This document shows, piece by piece, positions 21,744 to 25,705 of a DNA stretch of 25,705 nucleotides. The position numbers and the translations under genes were made by a program. Source of the DNA: Betaproteobacteria bacterium (GTDB taxonomy: Bacteria; Pseudomonadota; Gammaproteobacteria; Burkholderiales; Eutrophovitaceae); the NCBI GenBank assembly GCA_009886305.1, contig QXZO01000186.1:1-25705 (forward strand). The letters are read 5' to 3'. A model generated the notes under the pieces. That model did not search any database, was not told where the DNA came from, and was given only the letters and a program-made list of their open reading frames with translations. Every line of letters begins with the position of its first letter. Within the stretch, counting starts at the first letter, position 1.

Positions 21744-23042
21744 ATGGGTATACCTCTAGCAGATCAATTAAGACCACAAAGCTTAGATGAATTTGTCGGT
21801 CAGTCACGCTTAATTGGTGACGGTAAGCCGCTGACGTTAGCTGCCCGCTCTGGCAGTTTGCAATCAATTATTTTATGGGGGCCGCCTGGGGTCGGTAAAA
21901 CGACTTTAGCTAGGATATTAGCGCACTCGAGTGCGGCTCATTTGGTGGAATTATCTGCGGTTCTCTCGGGTGTTAAAGAGATTCGAGATGTGGTTGCAAT
22001 AGCGAAGAAAAATCGAGAGGACTTTAGTCAGCAAACGTTAGTTTTTGTTGATGAAGTGCACCGGTTTAACAAGACGCAACAAGATGCTTTTTTACCTCAT
22101 GTGGAGAGCGGCCTGTTAATCTTCATTGGAGCAACCACAGAGAATCCGTCATTTGAAGTGAATAACGCGCTCTTATCCCGGGCAACAGTGTATGTGCTCG
22201 AATCGTTGACTGAAAAGGACCTGTTGATTGTGCTCGATCGTGGCTTGAAACACCTCGATGTTCCTATTGAGATTGAAAACACGGCACAGGCGCTTGTTGT
22301 TGGTCATGCTGATGGTGATGCTCGAAAGCTATTAAACATGCTGGAGATTATTGTCGCTGCAGCCAAAGATGTATCCCGCTCAATAATTGACGAGCCCTTT
22401 GTTCTGGGTGTGTTGCCTCGTATATATCGTCTCTTTGACAAACAAGGTGACGCTTTTTATGACAATATATCTGCACTACATAAGTCAGTTCGAGGATCCT
22501 CTCCAGACGCGAGTTTGTATTGGCTGACACGGATGCTAGATGGTGGCGTCGATCCGCTATATATTGGCCGACGCATGATTCGTATGGCTGTTGAAGACAT
22601 TGGTTTGGCCGATCCAAGGGCATTAACGGTTGCCTTGGATTCGGTTTCAGCCTACGAGCGGCTCGGATCTCCCGAGGGTGACTTAGCGCTCGGGCAATGT
22701 GTTCTATATCTTGCGTGTGCGCCAAAGAGCAATGCAGCATACACAGCCTATAATAACGCTTTAGATTTTGTTAAAGATCGTGGTTCAAGCTCCGTGCCGG
22801 CGCATTTAAAAAATGCGCCTACAAAGTTGATGAAGGATTTAGGGCACTCGGATGGGTATCGTTATCCGCATAATGAGCAGGAGGGTTACGCCGCAAATGT
22901 GCAGTATTTCCCGGAAAGTGTCGAGCCCAAGCAGTTTTATCGACCGGTTGACCGTGGTTTAGAAATTAAGATAAAAGAGAAGCTTGATAGGTTGAGGCAA
23001 TTGGATGCTAATGAAATTAACAACCGTCGTCTTAAAAAATAA
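21744..23042 (+). CDS. rarA: Replication-associated recombination protein A
   Basis: 432 residues, AAA+ ATPase of the RarA/MgsA/WRNIP1 family acting at stalled replication forks with SSB. Walker A is GPPGVGKTTLA in the first 60 residues, Walker B is LVFVDEVHRFN, and sensor 1 is IGATTENPSFE. The C-terminal tetramerisation part contains FYDNISALHKSVRGSSPDA and AVEDIGLADPRAL. The length is slightly below E. coli RarA (447). The ATG at 21744 gives MGIPLADQLRPQSLDEFVGQ, the family N-terminus, although without a ribosome site. serS follows after 33 bases. Confidence 0.95.
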   Translation: MGIPLADQLRPQSLDEFVGQSRLIGDGKPLTLAARSGSLQSIILWGPPGVGKTTLARILAHSSAAHLVELSAVLSGVKEIRDVVAIAKKNREDFSQQTLVFVDEVHRFNKTQQDAFLPHVESGLLIFIGATTENPSFEVNNALLSRATVYVLESLTEKDLLIVLDRGLKHLDVPIEIENTAQALVVGHADGDARKLLNMLEIIVAAAKDVSRSIIDEPFVLGVLPRIYRLFDKQGDAFYDNISALHKSVRGSSPDASLYWLTRMLDGGVDPLYIGRRMIRMAVEDIGLADPRALTVALDSVSAYERLGSPEGDLALGQCVLYLACAPKSNAAYTAYNNALDFVKDRGSSSVPAHLKNAPTKLMKDLGHSDGYRYPHNEQEGYAANVQYFPESVEPKQFYRPVDRGLEIKIKEKLDRLRQLDANEINNRRLKK

Positions 23043-23075
23043 TTGTTTTAGATACTTTTAAGGATTAGTGGATAA

Positions 23076-24368
23076 ATGCTTGATGTACAGATTCTAAGAA
23101 ATGATATTCAAAACGTTACAAACAAGTTGATAGAACGTCGTAATTTCAAGTTGGACGTTAATGCTTTTGTAACATTGGAGTCAGAACGTAAAACTGTTCA
23201 GTCGGATACTGAAGGACTGCAAGCGCAGCGTAACTCCATTTCGAAAGAAATTGGTCACGCCAAAAAAAGTGGTGACGACCAAAAGGCTTCTGAACTGATG
23301 GCGCAAGTAGGCGAATTTTCAGATCGTTTAAAGTCCAATGAAGAGAAGCTAGGCGTTATTCAGGCAAAAATACACGAGTTATTATCGGACATTCCAAATG
23401 TGCCAAACGATTCTGTACCGATTGGAAAAACAGAGGATGATAATGTTGAAGTTAAGAAAGTCGGTGTACCACGTAACTATGATTTTGAACCACAAGACCA
23501 CGTTGATCTTGGAGAGAAGTTAGGTGCGCTCGACTTTGAGCGAGCGACCAAAATAACCGGCTCTCGATTTTCATTGATGATGGGTGGTGTGGCACGACTT
23601 CATCGTGCGCTCGCGCAATACATGCTCGATACGCACACGAGTCGACACGGTTATACAGAGGTCTATACGCCTTACTTAGTCAACGCGGACTCTTTGTTCG
23701 GGACTGGGCAGTTGCCAAAATTCGAAGAGGATTTATTTTCAATCCCCCTTTCTGACGACCAAAATTTCTATCTCATTCCTACGGCTGAGGTTCCTGTGAC
23801 AAATATTTATCGCGGTGAAATATTGTCGATCGACCAACTGCCCACCAAGTTTGTTTGTCACACGCCATGCTTTCGCTCTGAGGCTGGTTCATACGGTAGA
23901 GATACACGTGGGATGATCCGACAACATCAATTCGATAAGGTCGAGCTCGTTCAATTTTCTCACCCGGATCATTCATACGATCAGTTAGAGGAATTAACGG
24001 GGCAGGCGGAATCTATATTGATTGATCTGGATATTCCGTTTCGAACAGTTACGCTTTGTACTGGAGATATGGGGTTCTCATCAGCCAAGACTTACGATAT
24101 CGAAGTTTGGTTGCCAGGACAAAATGCGTACCGAGAGATTTCATCCTGCAGTAACTTTGAGGCTTTTCAGGCGCGACGTATGCAAACTCGTTTTAGGGCC
24201 GGAAAAGGTAAAACAGAGTTCGTGCATACGTTAAATGGTTCAGGTTTGGCCGTTGGACGTACGTTAATCGCTGTGCTCGAGAATTACCAGAAAAAAGACG
24301 GATCAATCGAGATTCCCCTGGTCCTCAAGCCTTATATGGGCGAAATTGAGGTCATCGAACCTAATTAA
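23076..24368 (+). CDS. serS: Seryl-tRNA synthetase
   Basis: 430 residues, class II synthetase charging tRNA-Ser, and tRNA-Sec if present. An N-terminal coiled-coil arm (about 30-100) that grips the long variable arm precedes the catalytic core. Motif 2 is FRSEAGSYGRDTRG with RQHQFDKVE, and motif 3 is GSGLAVGRTLIAVLENYQ. The length equals that of E. coli SerS. The ATG at 23076 is preceded by AAGGA. It ends the ftsK-lolA-rarA-serS run; a tRNA-Ser gene lies 1.3 kb downstream. Confidence 0.96.
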   Translation: MLDVQILRNDIQNVTNKLIERRNFKLDVNAFVTLESERKTVQSDTEGLQAQRNSISKEIGHAKKSGDDQKASELMAQVGEFSDRLKSNEEKLGVIQAKIHELLSDIPNVPNDSVPIGKTEDDNVEVKKVGVPRNYDFEPQDHVDLGEKLGALDFERATKITGSRFSLMMGGVARLHRALAQYMLDTHTSRHGYTEVYTPYLVNADSLFGTGQLPKFEEDLFSIPLSDDQNFYLIPTAEVPVTNIYRGEILSIDQLPTKFVCHTPCFRSEAGSYGRDTRGMIRQHQFDKVELVQFSHPDHSYDQLEELTGQAESILIDLDIPFRTVTLCTGDMGFSSAKTYDIEVWLPGQNAYREISSCSNFEAFQARRMQTRFRAGKGKTEFVHTLNGSGLAVGRTLIAVLENYQKKDGSIEIPLVLKPYMGEIEVIEPN

Positions 24369-24413
24369 TTATATGGTTACCGCTGTCATCTCATCGCATA
24401 TTTGGGGTATTCA

Positions 24414-25604
24414 ATGATAGAGCGATCAATTCTACCTTCTGGAATCGAGGCGACTCCGGAGAGGGAGCAAATTGCGAATTCGGTCAAAAAAATATGTGAT
24501 CGATACGATGACGATTTTTGGTTAAAAAAAGATCAAAATAAAACGTTTCCTTTTGAATTTCATGCCGCTATGGCTGAATCTGGTTGGCTGGGCATCACAA
24601 TGCCGACTGAGTATGGAGGTGCTGGGCTCGGCGTTACCGAGGCGGCACTAATGATGCATACGGTGGGTCGCTCAGCGGGCGTATTTGCCGCGTGTTCGAG
24701 TATCCACATCAATCTGTTCGGTCCGCATGCGATTATTAAATATGGCTCACCGGAACAAAAGTCGCGCTGGATACCGCGCTTGATCTCAGGTGAGGACAAG
24801 GTGGCTTTTGGTGTCACTGAGCCTGATGCAGGTCTAGACACGACGCGGATCAAAACACGAGCGATTAAACGTGGTGCCAATTATGAAATTAGCGGTTCAA
24901 AAGTTTGGATGTCGACCGCGCAACACGCGAATAAGATGTTACTTGTCACGCGAACAGCGCCGATTGAAGAGTGTGTCAAATCTACGGATGGCATGACGCT
25001 TTTTTATGTTGACCTTGATCGAACTCATGTCGAAGTTAACGAAATTGAAAAAATGGGGCGTGGTGCCGTGGACTCCAATGCGGTGTTTATTGATGGACTA
25101 GTCGTTTCCGAGACTGATCGAATTGGTGCAGAGGGCGAAGGATTTAGGATGCTTCTGGATACGTTAAATCCTGAGCGCATACTCATTGCAGCCGAGGCGA
25201 TAGGGATAGGCCAGAGAGCGTTAGATAAGGCCGTGTCATACGCTGGTGAGCGTAAAGTTTTCGATCGGTTTATCGGGCAAAATCAGAGTATTCAACACCC
25301 TCTAGCAGAGAGTTGGATGGCCCTAGAGGCTGCGAACCTTATGGTTTGGCAGGCAGCTAAACTGTACGATGAACGAAAACCTTGTGGTGCGGAAGCAAAC
25401 GCAGCGAAGTTTTTAGCGGCTGATGCGGCTTATGAAGCTTGCGATCGTGCGGTGCGTACTCATGGTGGCTTCGGTTACGCTAAGGAATATCACGTGGAGC
25501 GTTATCTCCGAGAAGTTATGATTGCCCGCATTGCGCCGGTTAGCCGTGAGTTAATAATGTGTTACATCGCGGAAAAAGTTCTGGGCCTGCCTCGGTCATA
25601 TTAA
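24414..25604 (+). CDS. Acyl-CoA dehydrogenase
   Basis: 396 residues, a FAD-dependent acyl-CoA dehydrogenase of the standard three-domain fold. FAD/substrate blocks are FGVTEPDAGLDTTRIKTRA and GSKVWMSTAQHA. The C-terminal signature is RTHGGFGYAKEYHVERYLRE. At the position of the MCAD catalytic Glu376 this protein has IAPVS, while LNPERILIAA places a Glu at E254, as in isovaleryl-CoA dehydrogenase and LCAD. This points to branched or long acyl substrates, although other groups share the trait. I prefer ATG 24414 (GGGG six bases before) to the in-frame TTG at 24402, which would add four residues. It follows serS by 45 bases. The substrate is not determined. Confidence 0.92.
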   Translation: MIERSILPSGIEATPEREQIANSVKKICDRYDDDFWLKKDQNKTFPFEFHAAMAESGWLGITMPTEYGGAGLGVTEAALMMHTVGRSAGVFAACSSIHINLFGPHAIIKYGSPEQKSRWIPRLISGEDKVAFGVTEPDAGLDTTRIKTRAIKRGANYEISGSKVWMSTAQHANKMLLVTRTAPIEECVKSTDGMTLFYVDLDRTHVEVNEIEKMGRGAVDSNAVFIDGLVVSETDRIGAEGEGFRMLLDTLNPERILIAAEAIGIGQRALDKAVSYAGERKVFDRFIGQNQSIQHPLAESWMALEAANLMVWQAAKLYDERKPCGAEANAAKFLAADAAYEACDRAVRTHGGFGYAKEYHVERYLREVMIARIAPVSRELIMCYIAEKVLGLPRSY

Positions 25605-25633
25605 TTATGATCCCTGCTGCGGATTCTTCAAAC

Positions 25634-25642
25634 TGGTAATAT
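25634..25642 (+). promoter_or_regulatory. Extended -10 promoter of tRNA-Ser
   Basis: TGGTAATAT fits an extended -10 (TGn plus TAATAT) about 11 bases before the tRNA. The following CCACGGTCGC is a GC-rich discriminator, a feature of stringently controlled stable-RNA promoters. The -35 is poor (CTGCTG at 25614-25619). Confidence 0.4.
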
Positions 25643-25652
25643 CCACGGTCGC

Positions 25653-25705
25653 GGAGAGGTGGCAGAGTGGTTGAATGTGGCGGTCTCGAAAACCGTTGTA
25701 CGTGC
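25653..25705 (+). tRNA. tRNA-Ser(CGA), 5' part, cut by the window end
   Basis: The sequence from 25653 begins GGAGAGGTGGCAGAGTGG, the acceptor and D-arm of bacterial tRNA-Ser. It continues to GCGGTCTCGAAAACCGT, an anticodon arm with loop CTCGAAA and anticodon CGA, which reads UCG. The start of the long class II variable arm is visible before the window ends. The 3' half is missing. Confidence 0.93.

Noticed and set aside
22348..22740. 130-residue minus-strand ORF inside rarA
   Set aside because: Antisense shadow of a conserved gene; Arg/His/Gln-rich composition typical of spurious reading frames.
1..25705. CRISPR arrays, insertion sequences, prophage or toxin-antitoxin genes
   Set aside because: No regularly spaced repeats, transposase, integrase or phage structural genes were seen on either strand.

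Overview
The window looks like a moderately AT-rich chromosomal segment of a free-living, probably marine, gammaproteobacterium. The main support is the gene order ftsK-lolA-rarA-serS, with trxB divergent from ftsK, which is typical of that class. A two-domain glutamine-dependent NAD synthetase beside a GlnB-type P-II protein, a lanthanide-type PQQ alcohol dehydrogenase and an NtrC/sigma-54-type ammonium transporter promoter also fit. I could not check taxonomy by search. I see no insertion sequence, prophage, CRISPR array or plasmid gene.

Layout. 1-1012 (minus): hydroxypyruvate isomerase followed by a tartronate semialdehyde reductase cut by the window edge, a glyoxylate-to-glycerate unit. 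1129-3185 (plus): MoxR AAA+ ATPase and a CoxE-like VWA protein, a chaperone pair with no visible client. 3205-3624 (minus): a hot-dog thioesterase very like fluoroacetyl-CoA thioesterase FlK but with Met in place of the Phe36 gate. 3644-5032: two NtrC-like sites, a consensus sigma-54 promoter and amt. 5059-6148: a zinc-ribbon NUDIX hydrolase and a small secreted protein. 6198-8505 (minus): a monohaem cytochrome c and a PQQ dehydrogenase with the lanthanide Asp pair, separated by a strong terminator.

8979-11995 (plus): 2Fe-2S ferredoxin, FAH-family hydrolase, BKACE (beta-keto acid cleavage enzyme) and a PdxA2-type dehydrogenase. This looks like an uncharacterised catabolic operon, three of whose four genes appear to start with TTG. 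12171-13118: two small secreted proteins, the second built from two copies of a four-cysteine module with identical cysteine spacing. 13153-14812 (minus): an HExxH protein and a DUF482 acyltransferase-like protein. 14846-16984: nadE and glnB. 17003-18534 (minus): trxB and smr. 18727-24368: ftsK, lolA, rarA, serS. 24414-25604: an acyl-CoA dehydrogenase. 25653-end: a partial tRNA-Ser(CGA).

How the parts fit. Nitrogen status is served by amt (NtrC/sigma-54) and glnB next to nadE. Carbon oxidation is served by the periplasmic quinoprotein and cytochrome, the glyoxylate genes, the FAH/BKACE/PdxA2 cluster and the acyl-CoA dehydrogenase. The right-hand third is core cell-division, lipoprotein-transport and translation machinery. 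The best candidates for undescribed biology are the four-cysteine tandem protein, the quinoprotein with a relocated Cys-Cys pair, and the FAH/BKACE/PdxA2 catabolic operon.
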